Below, piece after piece: positions 25,079-34,859 of a stretch of DNA of 64,000 bases; position 1 is the stretch's first letter; the number at the start of each line of letters is the position of its first letter. The stretch is from the NCBI RefSeq assembly GCF_001411555.2, contig NC_049911.1, forward strand, positions 62,001 through 126,000, read 5' to 3'. The stretch is from Juglans regia. Its lineage: Eukaryota > Streptophyta > Magnoliopsida > Fagales > Juglandaceae. Below the pieces are notes generated by a model. The model saw only the letters and a program-made list of their open reading frames with translations. It searched no databases and was not told the DNA's origin. The position numbers were made by a program, and so were the translations under genes.

Positions 25079-28000
25079 TGAAAGGTGACAAACACAACCT
25101 ATTCGAAATTGTTTTCAGAAAAATGAAAAATGAACTTTTTGGTCGCATCTGTTGGCCATTTATAAATAGACCCCTTGGCTTGCACTTTGAGGCTCCTAAA
25201 GGCATTTCGAAAGTCACTCTCTCTCTAAAATATTTCTTTTCTTCAAAACTTTTTAAAATCTATTTGTTCTCAAGAGAACAGATCATTTCTAATTTCTTGG
25301 TTGAATAACAAATTCTGAGGGTATTTGAGATCTAATTTCGTGTATGCATAATGTAGTTAAACAAACAGACTTATTTTGGACGTCATTGTATCTTGAAAGT
25401 AAATTTGCTTATAACCCGTGTGCATACTATTATTGGTGTGGGCAAATATTTTCCAAGGAAAGCGACATTGTAACACACATTGAACCAAGCTTTTCTCTCA
25501 CTATTTTTTGTTTTGTAGCCCCTTTTGCACCAACATGTTATTAGTAATTTGTTGATTTATTTTTTTAAATTAAGAACAGCGGAATGTATTTTGGGCAATA
25601 AAACAGAATTAAAAATATGCAAAGCCAGGAATACCTTCACTTCTCCCCCAGATCCATTGAGAGGCAGTTCAACTTGATCCGAAGGGTCATCAAAGCTTGG
25701 ACAGTCGCTTGAAGGAAGTAGGGATACTGTGCAAGTCTCTGAAAATGTTTCTGACGGTTCTCGGATGCTTTTATTTGCAAATATCCGCATGATCGTATAT
25801 ACATAAGACCATATATAAATTGCACCAACCTAGAGCATCATAAGAAGGTATAACGATAAATCCCATATCTTGTAAGACATACTTAAAAAGTACCATTCTA
25901 GCAAAGGTTGGAATTCTCTGATCATTTGCCAAAGCATATTATAGAATAAAAGAATGACGCAGAAAATAGAGGTAGTTGAAGCAGTATAAACTAGATCTTT
26001 ATTGCACTATTAAAATCATTCTTGCACAAGGTACATATAATATATCTATATACATATATTATACTAAATCATTATCATGTGTAAATTATAATTTACAAAA
26101 TAATGTTTTGAGAATATTTTAACAAATCCCTTCAAACTCCAGATCACCAAAGCTCGAGTTTGGAAATAGGTGAGTGATCTGGCTCGGAGGGAGAAATTGA
26201 ATCGAATTTGTCGGGCTAAGTTGGATAGGAAGAAAGATCCAAGCTAAAGCGATCAAAATCCAAGTTGAAGGCATGCTGTCAAGTTAAATTGGTTCCGTGC
26301 GGGGGGGACATAATAGGTTGCAGATTGAGATTAAGATCTTCCAAAAAGTTATAAAATCCAAAGTTGAACTGGGCGACCAGTGTTGTATCTAACGTGTCAA
26401 TAAACATATTTATCAACAGATTTGTTTTTAACAAGGAGATATTGAGACGCATCACTTTGCGAACGCGCTTCGGCATGTACATAAGATATTGAGAGCAACA
26501 GCCAAAAACAAAAAAAAAAACAAAAGAGGTGACACAAATCGTGAATGAGAACACCTGCAAACACGTGCAGTAGTTCTGTTGGCTAGCCTTAAGCCTTGGG
26601 GACGATAAGAGTTGAGATTTTCTCAAAGGTTATTTAAATTTTGAGCAAACTGCATTTATATATATATGATTTTACCGGATATTGTGAAAGTTTTGATAGC
26701 TATTAAATATAGGGTCCCGGTGCTTGGCAGAACACTTTACAATCAATGTTGACCGAATTAATGAATTGTTTTTCTATTTTTTCTGTTTTCCGATATTTTC
26801 AGAAGAACATTCAGTTAGAGAAGTCATTTTTTATTTTAAAACTATAAAATTTTGAAAAGATAAATGAACTTTAATCATATTTGGTCCACTTTGCTTGTCA
26901 AGTTTTGTTCAAGTATCATTTTCCTTATAAATATGTCTAGATTTAGAAAATGTAATGATGTCGTTGGGTGCCAATAAATATGTCGGTGGCGCTTGCCAAG
27001 AATGGTGAAGTCACCTAGGATTCACGTGACCAAGGCGAGTAAAGAATAAAGTTACGCAAAATGCATCATATGGGCTCAGAGATAAAGCCTAGAAGGGTGT
27101 CATGTTCACATGGAGAATCGTAACCAATCATATCTTGTAAGATTAGAATCTCCATAATAAGTCCGGGCGAAATACTTGTACCAGAAGAGCGCTATCAATA
27201 GCAGAATTGAGTCCAGGAAGGTAACATTCTCATCTGGGCACTATGAATCGTGCCCCCGAAAGAAAAATGCCACAGTAGATCACCTCATCCCCTATAAATA
27301 CCTTCTCAGGTAGGTTCTAAAGGAATTCTGAGTCGTTTGAATTTAGAGATGAGTTAAGATGAGTTGAAATGATTTATAAATAGTTGAATAAAAATTGAAT
27401 TATTTATTATATTCTGTATAAAAATTTAATAAAATTTTTTTGAGATTTGAAAAAATTAAATTGATTATTATATTTTATATGAGAATTTGAGAAAGTTGTA
27501 ATGATAAGATAAGATAAATTGAGATGGATTTTGAATGCAAACGAGAGGGTAGTTCACTCTCTAATTTAACCACCAAAGGCGTCTCCACTAGGTTCCTTAA
27601 GACTCTTGTTCTGATTGCAGGTTGGTAGGGTATGTGAAGGACATCGTCAAAAATTGCATCAATAGTTTGGTGTCGTCTGTGGGAATTTTGTAGGATACTG
27701 ATTGATTAGCCGGTGAGGCAAGATAGATATGCCAGCTACCACACATTCTCACACAATTTGTGACTAGGAAGTGACCACAATGGACAGACAGATGGATAAC
27801 ATAATGGATACACAGGAGGTTCACATAGGGAAGAAAGATTGCAAAAAATAACTCTAGAAATGGAGGCCTTGAAGAGTGAGAACAAATCCCTAAAATGAAA
27901 GGATGCAGGATTCGAAGGAGATGGAGGCAATGTTCTGAATACCGTACTGGACGTCATACCGGTCAAGGCACTGGAACGAAATATTTCGATACCGATACCA

Positions 28001-29746
28001 ATACCGTTTCGGGATAACGTTTCGGGATAGTCGATATATAAATAAATTATATATATAAATATATATAAAAATTATATTCTAAAATAATAGTCTATATATA
28101 AATAAATTATATATAAATACATATATATAAAAATTATAAATAGTCTAGTTTGAATTAGGGGTTAAAAAATAAGTTTATAGTTTGAAAAAATGAAAAAAAA
28201 AAAAACACACAGGCCAAAATATCGGCCAGTATCGACCGAAATATAGGCCGGTACAGGCCGAAATTTAGTCCGGTATGGCCGGTACCGGCTGGTACGGTCG
28301 GTATTTTAGCCGGTACGAAACAAATATAGTACCTGTACCAGCCGGACAGCCGAAATGAAAAATTTCGACCGTACCGGTCGATACGGTATGAAATTTAAAA
28401 CACTAGATGGAGGTCAAGCTAGTGATAGATAGTGCGATGAGGAGTCTCAAATTGAAAAAGAGACGATACAGAAAACCAGGAGGAGAAGAAAATGATGCAT
28501 GATAGCTTGTGGTGCCTTATGGATATATATGAGGAGATAGCGGAACGAGTGGGAGCATCGTTGTTGGTTGGCAACCAACTCAATAGCACTGACATACCGT
28601 ATAGCCGAGAGATAATGGCAATGCTTCTCTCGCCAAAGTGCAAGATCCCACAAATCGACCTTTACAATGGGTCCAAGGATCTGGTAGAGCACATAGAAAC
28701 CTTCAAGACCCATATGACTTTACACGGCTTCTCAATGGAGATTGCATATAGAGCTTTCTGTTAACCCTCAAAGGTGTGGCGAAAGGGTGGTTTGGAAATC
28801 TACAGGTAGGCTTGATCACCAGCTTTGAGGAACTTTGTAGGTAGTTCATCATGCAATTCATGGCAGGCAGAAGGAGGAGACGATTGGCTACCTACCTCCT
28901 CACAATAAAGCAGGACGATGAAAACCTGAGAGGATACCTTACCTAGTTCAACAATGAACGTCTAACAGCAAATGATCAAAATAAGAAAATAACACTGGTA
29001 GCACTCCTAGGAGAGGCATGGCCTTGAAGCCCCTTCATGGCAGACTTGGTGAGGAAGAAATCAATAACTTAGCGAGAATTCATGAATAGGACCGACGACT
29101 TTTTCAAAATGAAAGATATACTCACCGACAAAATCTATGGAAATGGGAAACGGACAATGCAAGTAAATATGTTATTGGCAAGGAAAGGTTAGCTGGCCTA
29201 CTGGTAAAGAATGGTGAAGTCACGAGAGATTCATGTAACCAAGTGCAAGCAAGATAAAGATAAAGCTATGCAAAATGTAACGTACGAGTCTAAAGGTAAA
29301 GCCAAGAAAGACGTCATGTTCACCAAGGAGAATTAATCAATCTTATCTTTGTTAGATCAAAATCTACAAAATAAGTCCGACACTCGTGCCGAAAGAGCGC
29401 TATCAATGATAGATTCGAATTCAAGAATGTAACATTCCTAATTGGGCATCAAGAACCGTGCCATCAAAAGGGTAATGTCATAATAGAACACCTCAACCCC
29501 CATAAATACCTTACAAAGCATGTTCTAAAGGGATTCTAAGTTGATTACTAAAAGAAATAGTTCCCTCTCTAACTTAACTATCGGAGACATCCCCACTGGG
29601 TTGCCCGAGACTCTTATTCTGATTACAGGTTGGTAGAGTACGTGAAAGGTGTCGTTGGAAATTGAATCTAACAGATGTTTTATTGAAGAATGAAAAAGTG
29701 TCGGAACTCATTGAAAATAAGTTTGGGACGAGACCTTTGTGAGATA

Positions 29747-29781
<35 letters not shown>

Positions 29782-32015
29782 TTTTGTGAAATTAAGTTCT
29801 TTTATTTTTTATGGAAACCGATGTAAGATGTTTCAATGAAAATTATTTGTGGGATTGTTCTGGTTTGAAGATGTTTTTACTAAAAGTAATAAATGAGAAA
29901 ATTTTCAAAACCTCGTTACGTACTAAGCATCACCTTAAGACGGGATGTCATTTTATCAAAAAAAAAAAAAAGACGGGATGTCACGTGCGAGGGAAGATTG
30001 TTGATTTTACACGTGAGCTATAAATGTTAAAGTGTGAGAAATTTATATCACTTAATTTGGCCCCAAACAGATTAGTTTTCAGGTCGACTGGTGTGTCATG
30101 TGTTATTATATATATTGTGGTCTTGAAAAAAAAAACAGTCCGCAAATTGTTATATATGGCCTCTCCCATAGTTTGGCATCTCTAATCCATATGAACATTT
30201 TTCTTTTGGCTTGGTGGTGTTTCGTGTTTTGCCATGCATGATTACTTTTATAAAACTTCGATTACTAGACAACTTTAAACTTAAGAATTATAAATCATAC
30301 CGCCATAGAAAGTGAAGCATAAACTTCACCATTTGTCGAGCAAGTAGATGAATCTCCAAATGGGCTATTTGTTTCATCACAAACTGCTGGGACAATAATC
30401 AGAAGCAAGTTTCCCAAATTTCCTGAAATGCGAAACTTGAGATAGCGCATAATATTCTAAAGACATGATCTAGTACTTGCATATAATATAAACGGAACAA
30501 ATTTGAAAGCCTTTCTCCTAATTGCATAAACAGAAACTTTGTTGTCCCAAATAAGATTATATATATGCATTAAAAGTGGCAGGCCAGTATATATGCTTTG
30601 TCCTAGTTATAAGTATTATGAGCTACTTTAATTTTTAAGTTTTCTGTTACAATTTGGGGTTGGTAAAGGCATCAAAGTCCTTTTCCAGAAAAGACCTAAC
30701 AGAAATTATATGGTTCCCATTGAGATTAAATTAGGGATCAATGTGGCTGCATGTTTAGTCTCAATTACAAGTAGGACGACAGAATGTTAATTAGTCTCAG
30801 TTACAACTATGGCAAGTAGAACAATTTTTCTCTAGAAAACAGCAAGAAAATTACTTTAATTACAAGATTGAAGATATTCTGAATCCATTTTTACAAAGAG
30901 GGCATTGTTGCTATTAGTATTGCAAAGATTAGAGTCGACCTGACTTGAAAAGTTATAAAATGGAAAATGTATGAAATATAATAAACAAATCTTAAAAGTA
31001 CCTGCAGAACAGCAACCGATTACAAGGCCATGTAGATGTTCAGGAGTTCTGGTTATCTTAACAAGTATCCATGCAAGTGTTGAGCCAATAATAAATGTGA
31101 GAAGGATATTCACTGGCATGAACCACCTTCACATTTCATTTTCCCAAGAGTTATCACTTCAATATAATTATACGAAGAAACACGAAAAAATAGCTTTGCT
31201 GAAACAGTAGGAAAAGTGGGGCATCACGAGGAGTACCAATATCCTGAAACTTACAAAGTCATCAGGCCCTGAAATGTAATAGTCTCTGACAAGTTGCTAA
31301 CCATGAGTGCAGGAGTGAACACAAAAAACACAATCTGTTCCATGATTAAAATAGTTTTCAGTCCTTGATAAAAGTTTTTAAATCAAGTGCTAGTTCCAGA
31401 TTACCGATCTTAAATGGATGTTTGCCAAATTAGAATTTTATAAATAGTAGTAAGATGGTTTGTAAATAATAATGAGATAGTTTGAGTTAAGTATTTATTG
31501 AGTTTTAAAAAATGAGAGAAAAAAAATTAAATAAAAAATATTATAAAATTAAAATATTATTTAAATACATGAATTTTGTCTTGAGATTTGAAAGCACGAC
31601 TTTTTCGGTAAACAATTTTTGGATACACGAAATGCTTTGTCGGTGATTAATGGATCCCAGCCACCAAAATCACTATAGATTTCATTATTGTCGGTCAAAC
31701 CGAGCGGTATCATTTGGGCGGCATAATAGACTTTTCCAATTGAGAATTCACAGATAACTAGTATGCATTAAAACGTGTTAAATTTTCGAACAGAAAACGA
31801 CTACCCGATCAATATTACTGTTAGATGCTTCACGCGCCACCCCCTCCCGGAAAACAATAAGCATGTAAGTATTAACTTACATTGTTCAAAATATGCCTTG
31901 CATCCGGCCCTAAGAGACCTATACGGTCTATTGCAAGCAATAATCCAACACCAGTGATCAGGAGCGTTTTGAGGACTGGCATCAACGCAACAACGAACAG
32001 GTTTACGAATCCCAT
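13398..32015 (-). CDS. PILS: PIN-LIKES (PILS) auxin efflux carrier family protein, 10 exons
   Basis: Exons in coding order: 31881-32015, 31255-31334, 31002-31126, 30301-30422, 25635-25829, 21202-21294, 20497-20597, 14584-14636, 14250-14435, 13398-13522. They sum to 1215 nt: 404 codons plus TAA, with phases agreeing across every junction and GT-AG at all nine introns. The start is ATG at 32015, giving MGFVNLFVVALMPVLK, the usual PILS beginning; about 400 residues is normal for the family. Family landmarks are FFVFTPALMVSNL (exon 2), MPVNILLTFIIG and GLVIGCCSAG (exon 3), NLGNLLLIIVPAVC (exon 4), a hydrophilic loop (exon 5), LLIGDSAPLRVI (exon 7), TIPSMTLIVGANLL (exon 8), VRYIALPLFGIVVVKAA and LQYALPPAM (exon 9), and the C-terminus (exon 10). 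PILS proteins are multi-pass membrane proteins of the endoplasmic reticulum that affect intracellular auxin accumulation. I see no stop or frameshift. Introns 4, 5 and 7 (4471, 4340 and 5860 bp) are swollen by retrotransposons. The PILS subclade was not determined. Confidence 0.93.
15930..16720 (+). pseudogene. Copia gag (UBN2-type) remnant
   Basis: The frame reads SQYILKLNCDNYVVWH, a stop, QLQPYLRGQKIYGYVDGS and DQLILSTLISSLSESILPHV, the conserved beginning of plant Copia gag proteins (LNxxNYxxW, LxxxxLxGYVDG). TAG at 16059 and 16303 and later frameshifts end it. Codons near 16750 (VGNGRILKILHVGSS) recall the segment after the protease motif. Confidence 0.7.
16904..19951 (+). mobile_element. 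Copia element with large pol deletion, TSD AAACT
   Basis: 5' LTR 16909-17569 and 3' LTR about 19364-19946. They share GTTATGTTTATGTTCAGAATAT, the GTGAGAGAAAGAAGCC block and the end ACAACA. AAACT flanks both sides (16904-16908 and 19947-19951), so the insertion is delimited. A primer-binding site TGGTATCAAAGCC follows the 5' LTR at 17572-17584. The 1.8-kb interior keeps gag, a zinc knuckle, a protease start, a gag-pre-integrase piece and an integrase C-terminal piece, but no RT or RNase H. The 5' LTR contains a (GA)n tract at about 17332-17360. It lies in PILS intron 7, antisense to the gene. Confidence 0.85.
17585..19100 (+). pseudogene. Copia gag-protease-integrase remnants
   Basis: Order: gag helices (KLFNLRMVEGTFMAQHLNNF, near 17915), a zinc knuckle (CWNCDKPSHIKRGY, near 18255), the protease segment DWVLDSEASFHST (the usual DSGA has Glu for Gly) near 18390, a gag-pre-integrase piece KGKLVLASGKRTYTLYLT near 18680, and a post-integrase tail with WSPTFNYVLLNEGGEPQ near 18975. 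Stops and frameshifts lie between them. The catalytic parts of integrase and all of RT are absent. Confidence 0.75.
20117..20340. mobile_element. MITE, family A copy 1
   Basis: It begins GGTTTGGATAATGA and contains repeated GAGATGA(A/G)TTGAGAT words and the block AATATTATTTTTTAATATTA. It matches the pattern of copies at 27335-27542 and 34440-34655. It lies in PILS intron 7 next to exon 7. Confidence 0.6.
21584..21755. mobile_element. MITE, family B copy 2
   Basis: Imperfect terminal inverted repeats: the left AGCAATGCTACATGTAGTCG faces the right ACTCGCGACTGTAACTATCA, with inner TACTTTGAAAAAGAGTGG facing TTTTTAAAGTGATTGCA. The central part is AAAAAATTAATTTTTTTTTT. It lies in PILS intron 5. 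Confidence 0.7.
22400..23495 (+). pseudogene. Copia gag, zinc knuckle and protease start
   Basis: An open gag region to 22912 reads FLKLESFDGASLLRWQKKMN, DLWDALEAKY and RFLATKFFNYNMTDSRSVVE, then IIDKLPQS and TGA. It continues in another frame to a knuckle-like CFHYGKQIHYKRDCHF near 23170 (second Cys replaced by Tyr) and to WWINLGVTRHAYKNRSLFK near 23295, where the expected DSGAT is NLGVT, so the protease catalytic Asp is lost. No clear in-frame ATG precedes gag. Confidence 0.75.
23509..24960 (-). pseudogene. Copia RT and RNase H remnant in opposite orientation
   Basis: On the minus strand, 24529-24729 reads YNQQEGVNYEETFSPIVRFA, then IYQMDIKMAFINRELDKEIY (usual YQMDVKTAFLNGELDEEIY), part of Copia RT. 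The segment 24090-24317 reads FDMKDMGE and later CKPINTPIPKGE, the end of RT and the connection. The segment 23509-23691 carries AKDPKYHERTKHID, the RNase H tail. All three are broken pieces in the right order for a minus-strand pol. This is opposite to the gag at 22.4 kb inside the same LTR pair. Confidence 0.75.
25033..25078. repeat. (TG)n(TA)n microsatellite
   Basis: An uninterrupted TG/GT dinucleotide run passes into a short TA run, just before the right LTR block of the intron 5 Copia relic. It makes artefact ORFs on both strands. Confidence 0.95.
25840..26955. other. PILS intron 4, distal part; no gene seen
   Basis: AT-rich intron sequence. An open minus-strand stretch at 26279-26626 has no recognisable domain. 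I see no exon-like signal and no clear transposon here. Confidence 0.4.
27335..27542. mobile_element. MITE, family A copy 2, inside an LTR
   Basis: Starts GTTTGAATTTAGAGATGAG and ends TTTTGAATGCAAAC, so the termini are inverted. The interior has TTATTATATTCTG and TAATGATAAGATAAGATAA as in the other copies. The partner LTR at 29.5 kb lacks it, which shows that it is an insertion into the left LTR only. Confidence 0.75.
27920..28413. mobile_element. hAT-like MITE with 8-bp TSD GATGGAGG
   Basis: The element is 27928-28405 (478 bp). GATGGAGG occurs at 27920-27927 and 28406-28413. The ends are CAATGTTCTGAATACCG and, reversed, TAGTGTTTTAAATTTCATACCG, so the inverted termini are imperfect. Both sides are dense in CCGGTA, GGCCGG and CGGTAC words, and the middle is AT-rich. 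The 8-bp TSD and the terminus point to a non-autonomous hAT element; it codes for nothing. It sits inside the gypsy gag region. Confidence 0.85.
28440..29100 (+). pseudogene. Ty3/gypsy gag remnant
   Basis: The stretch 28492-28764 reads PKCKIPQIDLYNGSKDLVEH, ETFKTHMTLHGFSMEIAYRA, then TAA. The following frame continues as VWRKGGLEIYR and later FMQFMAGRRRR. The pattern is that of the retrotransposon gag domain (KxPxLDxYDGTxDPxxHxxxF). The gag at 38.3 kb is clearly related (MDMYDGTRDPLEHQETF). A stop and frameshifts break it. Confidence 0.8.
29690..30300. other. PILS intron 4, proximal part; no gene seen
   Basis: AT-rich intron sequence with a (TA)n run at about 29742-29770 and several A or T homopolymers. 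Nothing coding is supported. Confidence 0.45.
31425..31575. mobile_element. Possible degenerate MITE of family A in PILS intron 1
   Basis: AT-rich sequence with TTTATAAATAGTAGTAAGATGG and AATAATGAGATAGTTTGAG, resembling family A subterminal wording. No clear second terminus was found. Confidence 0.3.
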
Positions 32016-33560
32016 TTCAGAACTTCTCCGCGGAACTCCTAAACAATCGTATCAACACCCCTGGCAAAGCAAAGCCATTTAAAAAAAAATCGAACAGAAC
32101 ATGGTGGAGGAAAGAATAAAATGTTGCGATTACTATCCGTTACTATGGTCTATGCGCAAAGGTTTGTAGTTATAACTTGTAACAGGATGTCATTCAGGTA
32201 GAAGCCTCATATACAGTACTATGTACTCATCGTAATCATTCAAGTTAAAGCAATAGACCGCGAGCAAAAAATACCTTATCGTGGATTTCTATCACAAATT
32301 GCAGCACTCGAACGCAGAAGTACGGTTGAAGGTGATTCAGAACTGGGGAAACGGTTGCCAATTTTCTTTACAAATAAACAGACCCGTATCCACATGATCA
32401 AGAAAAATATGAACTATTAGTGGATTGCTTACACTTTATTAAGTGTTTCAAAATAATTGAAACTTTGAAAATAAATTCACTCATGCAAAGTGAGGAGGTG
32501 TGAACCTCTAGTATCTTAGAGGTCAGTTGAGTTGGAATGGATTCTAAATTAAGATCATTGACCTGTAATGCAAATTTGTAGACAAAAAATTTCTCAAATC
32601 AAGAAAAATGATTTTGGAATTCAACTTCGAACAGCAATTCTGTGAAAAACGTACTAGTTACCTGGTTACAACACTCAAGATACCACAGATTGGAACAGAA
32701 AAATGTGTTCCTTAACGAAATAGAAGGAACCAAAGCATTTCAGTCACCCTATGTTGCATGCAAATAGGGTATTCCCCATTAACTCGATCGAATTTCCGGT
32801 GTAAACATCAAATCTGAAAGGAAGAGTCATTGCATAAGCGCATATGATGGAATATCAGATTATTTTTCATTTTTTGACCAGAGCTGTGCTTAGCACTAGC
32901 AGAAGGGCCCACTATGGGGTCGAGGTTGGATTCCCACTCTGGGGGCCTACTCGGTGAACCATGGTCCAGAAACGTCAAGATTCACCCACCCCGCCCCCCC
33001 AAACCCAAACTTTTGGCGACATCCATTCAACTGCCACTTTAAAGAAACGCCATTCTCGAATTTGGTTTCTTACCCTTTTCCTTTTAGGTTCTATTTGGAT
33101 TATAAGAATATCTTAGATTTTTTATAAATAATAATAAAATAGTTTATAAGTAATAAAGAAATTAATAATAAATAATTTATAAATAGTAATAAATTGTTTA
33201 TAAATGATAATAAAATAGTGAAAACTCTTGTATTTCCAAACATACCCTAAAGTAATTACAAATACGCACAACTTTACATAATTATTTTTATAATCATATT
33301 TTAAAATAAAAATATTTTATGAAAAGGATGATATTTTTATAATTTTTTTATAAGTCATTTCACGAAAATTTCCTCTATTTAAAACATGATTGTGATAAAT
33401 ATTGTAAAAAGAATTGTATTCATCATCTTATTTCTTTTTTATAAAGAAAATAAAACGTTCTCCTTGATAAGAGAAAAAGAAATATTACATATTCTCTACC
33501 ATTGAGAATGATATCTATCAAACTTGATGGAAAGGTTTCTTTTTTCTTTTGTCGGGACAC
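32016..33560 (-). promoter_or_regulatory. Upstream region of the PILS gene; possible 5' UTR intron
   Basis: No coding sequence is visible. On the minus strand a plausible donor (AAG followed by GTATTT) lies near 32274 and a plausible acceptor (TTTGCCAG) near 32060, so a non-coding first exon above about 32275 with a UTR intron of about 215 bp is possible; this is inference. An AT-rich MITE-like segment lies at 33090-33250. No clear TATA box could be assigned. Confidence 0.35.
33090..33250. mobile_element. Possible MITE, family A related
   Basis: Starts CTATTTGGATTATAAGAATA and ends TATTTCCAAACATA, giving short inverted termini TTTGGA / TCCAAA. The inside consists of repeated TTTATAAATAATAATAAA-like words. 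It lies upstream of PILS. Confidence 0.45.
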
Positions 33561-33630
33561 GATTAGTTGACTGGCTTGGTTTTTTTTTTTTTTTTCACAC
33601 AAAGAATAAAGTCTATGAAGGCATTAACTA

Positions 33631-34423
33631 ATATAGTTAGGCAATCCATGATCTTGAAAGAATTATGGTTCAGAAGAAATATGATGGTATTTGAAGGCAA
33701 GTTTGATAGTCCAAATAAAATGATGACTGCTACTATATCAGGTCTTAAGTGTTTTCAAGAATCTAGACTTGAGGGAAATCAGATTAAGGGAGTAAATATC
33801 AAAAGAAGAAAAGATACAAAGTGGAAGCCACCAGATGAGATTGTAACAAAAATAAATTTCGATGCTTCTATTGATAAAACAAATAACAAAGTTGGGCTAG
33901 GCATAGTAGCAAGAAATTATAAAGGAGAGCTTTTATTCTCATTATGTGCCTCAAAGATGTTTAGTGGAAATTCAAATCTAGCTGAAGTTGTTGCCTTATG
34001 GAGAGCTATAGATCTAGTTGTGGAACTAGATAATAGAAATGTGGTTTTTGAATGAGATGCTGAAAAAGTGATAAAAGGGGTAACAGGGAAGGGAAATATA
34101 TGTGCATCGATGGGGCAATTCTTTGATGACATGAGAAGCAGACTGGTTCATAGACAAGATTGGTCTGTAGAGTTCATTTATAGAGAAAGTAATAGTGTGG
34201 CTCATGAACTTGCTAAGAGGGCGTTGAGAATGGAAGGGAAATGTTACTGGATTGAAGGGGGACCTATTGAGATTGCTAGTATAATTAACAGAGAAATACT
34301 ACGTAATAATAGCAATAGCTTGTTGGTAACAGATTGTAAACAGATGCAGTTTTGTACCTTTTGATTATGAATGAATGAGAAATACTTATTGATGATTCAA
34401 AAAAAATATATAGTTAGGCAATC
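33631..34423 (+). mobile_element. 5'-truncated LINE with 16-bp TSD
   Basis: ATATAGTTAGGCAATC stands at 33631-33646 and again at 34408-34423. Between them (33647-34407, 761 bp) is the 3' end of a LINE: an RNase H-like domain, then a tail of A residues (about 34399-34406) just before the right repeat. A long TSD, 5' truncation and terminal A run are the signature of target-primed reverse transcription. Confidence 0.88.
33647..34364 (+). pseudogene. RNase H-like (RVT_3) C-terminus of a LINE ORF2
   Basis: The frame reads LKELWFRRNMMVFEGKFD, KWKPPDEIVTKINFDASID (usual KxNFDGA), VGLGIVARNYKGELLFSLC, NLAEVVALWRAIDL, a TGA at 34053, then IYRESNSVAHELAKRAL. The acidic residues of an RNase H fold are suggested by NFDAS and AEVVALWRA. 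One stop interrupts an otherwise open frame, so the copy looks fairly young. Confidence 0.8.
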
Positions 34424-34439
34424 ACAAAGATCAAACCAA

Positions 34440-34655
34440 AATTAAAATTTGGTTTAGATAGTGAGATGAAATGAGATGGTTTTAAATGAATTGAATAAAA
34501 TATTTTTAAAATATTATTTTTTAATAATATTATTAATTTAATATTTGAAAAAGTTAAATTATTTATTATATTTTATATAGAAATTTAAAAAAATTATAAT
34601 GATAAGATAAAATGAGATAAATTGAAAATATTTATGTATCCAAACCAACCAAGAC
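34440..34655. mobile_element. MITE, family A copy 3
   Basis: Starts ATTTGGTTTAGATAGTGAGA and ends TATGTATCCAAACCAA; the termini TTTGGnT / A-TCCAAA are inverted. The interior carries GAGATGAAATGAGATGG and AATATTATTTTTTAATAATA. This is the clearest copy of the family here. Confidence 0.75.
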
Positions 34656-34859
34656 AACTGTAAAAGCAATTAACGCTTAAAGTTTTGGTTACAAAGCAAT
34701 AACTTTTCAATAATCCATTATAAAAATTAAACGTGATGCCACTAACTTAAGTGATCATCAAATAAAAATTCAAAAATTGACGGACAATATCCTTTATTAT
34801 TATGAGATAATAAATAATAGAAATAATAATATAATAGATATAATTTTAAGAAAAATAAA

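Larger units (their letters stand above)
21975..25540 (+). mobile_element. Copia LTR element relic in PILS intron 5
   Basis: Two direct LTR-like blocks, about 21990-22376 and 25100-25532, share CACCTATTCG/AACCTATTCG, TATAAATAGACC, GAGGGTATT, GTGTGCATACT and the end CACCAACA. Between them lie plus-strand gag and zinc-knuckle remnants (22418-23490) and then, unexpectedly, minus-strand RT and RNase H remnants (23509-24960). No TSD was found. The element is dead. Confidence 0.7.
26975..29680 (+). mobile_element. Gypsy element relic in PILS intron 4, gag only
   Basis: LTR blocks at about 26975-27670 and 29205-29680 share AAGAATGGTGAAGTCAC, GAGCGCTATCAAT, CCCATAAATACCTT-type TATA sequence and the TTCTGATTRCAGGTTGGTAG end. 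A primer-binding region GTTTGGTGTCGTCTGTGGGA follows the left LTR near 27669. The 1.5-kb interior has one broken gag and no pol. Two MITEs lie inside: 27335-27542 in the left LTR and 27928-28405 in the interior. LTR outer edges are approximate. It lies antisense to PILS. Confidence 0.75.

Noticed and set aside
25029..25308. Open frames on both strands across the TG repeat
   Set aside because: A dinucleotide repeat gives alternating residues (Cys-Val, Thr-His) in all frames; the rest is LTR sequence.
26279..26626. Open frame of 115 codons in PILS intron 4
   Set aside because: No recognisable domain and AT-rich flanks; open by chance is likely.
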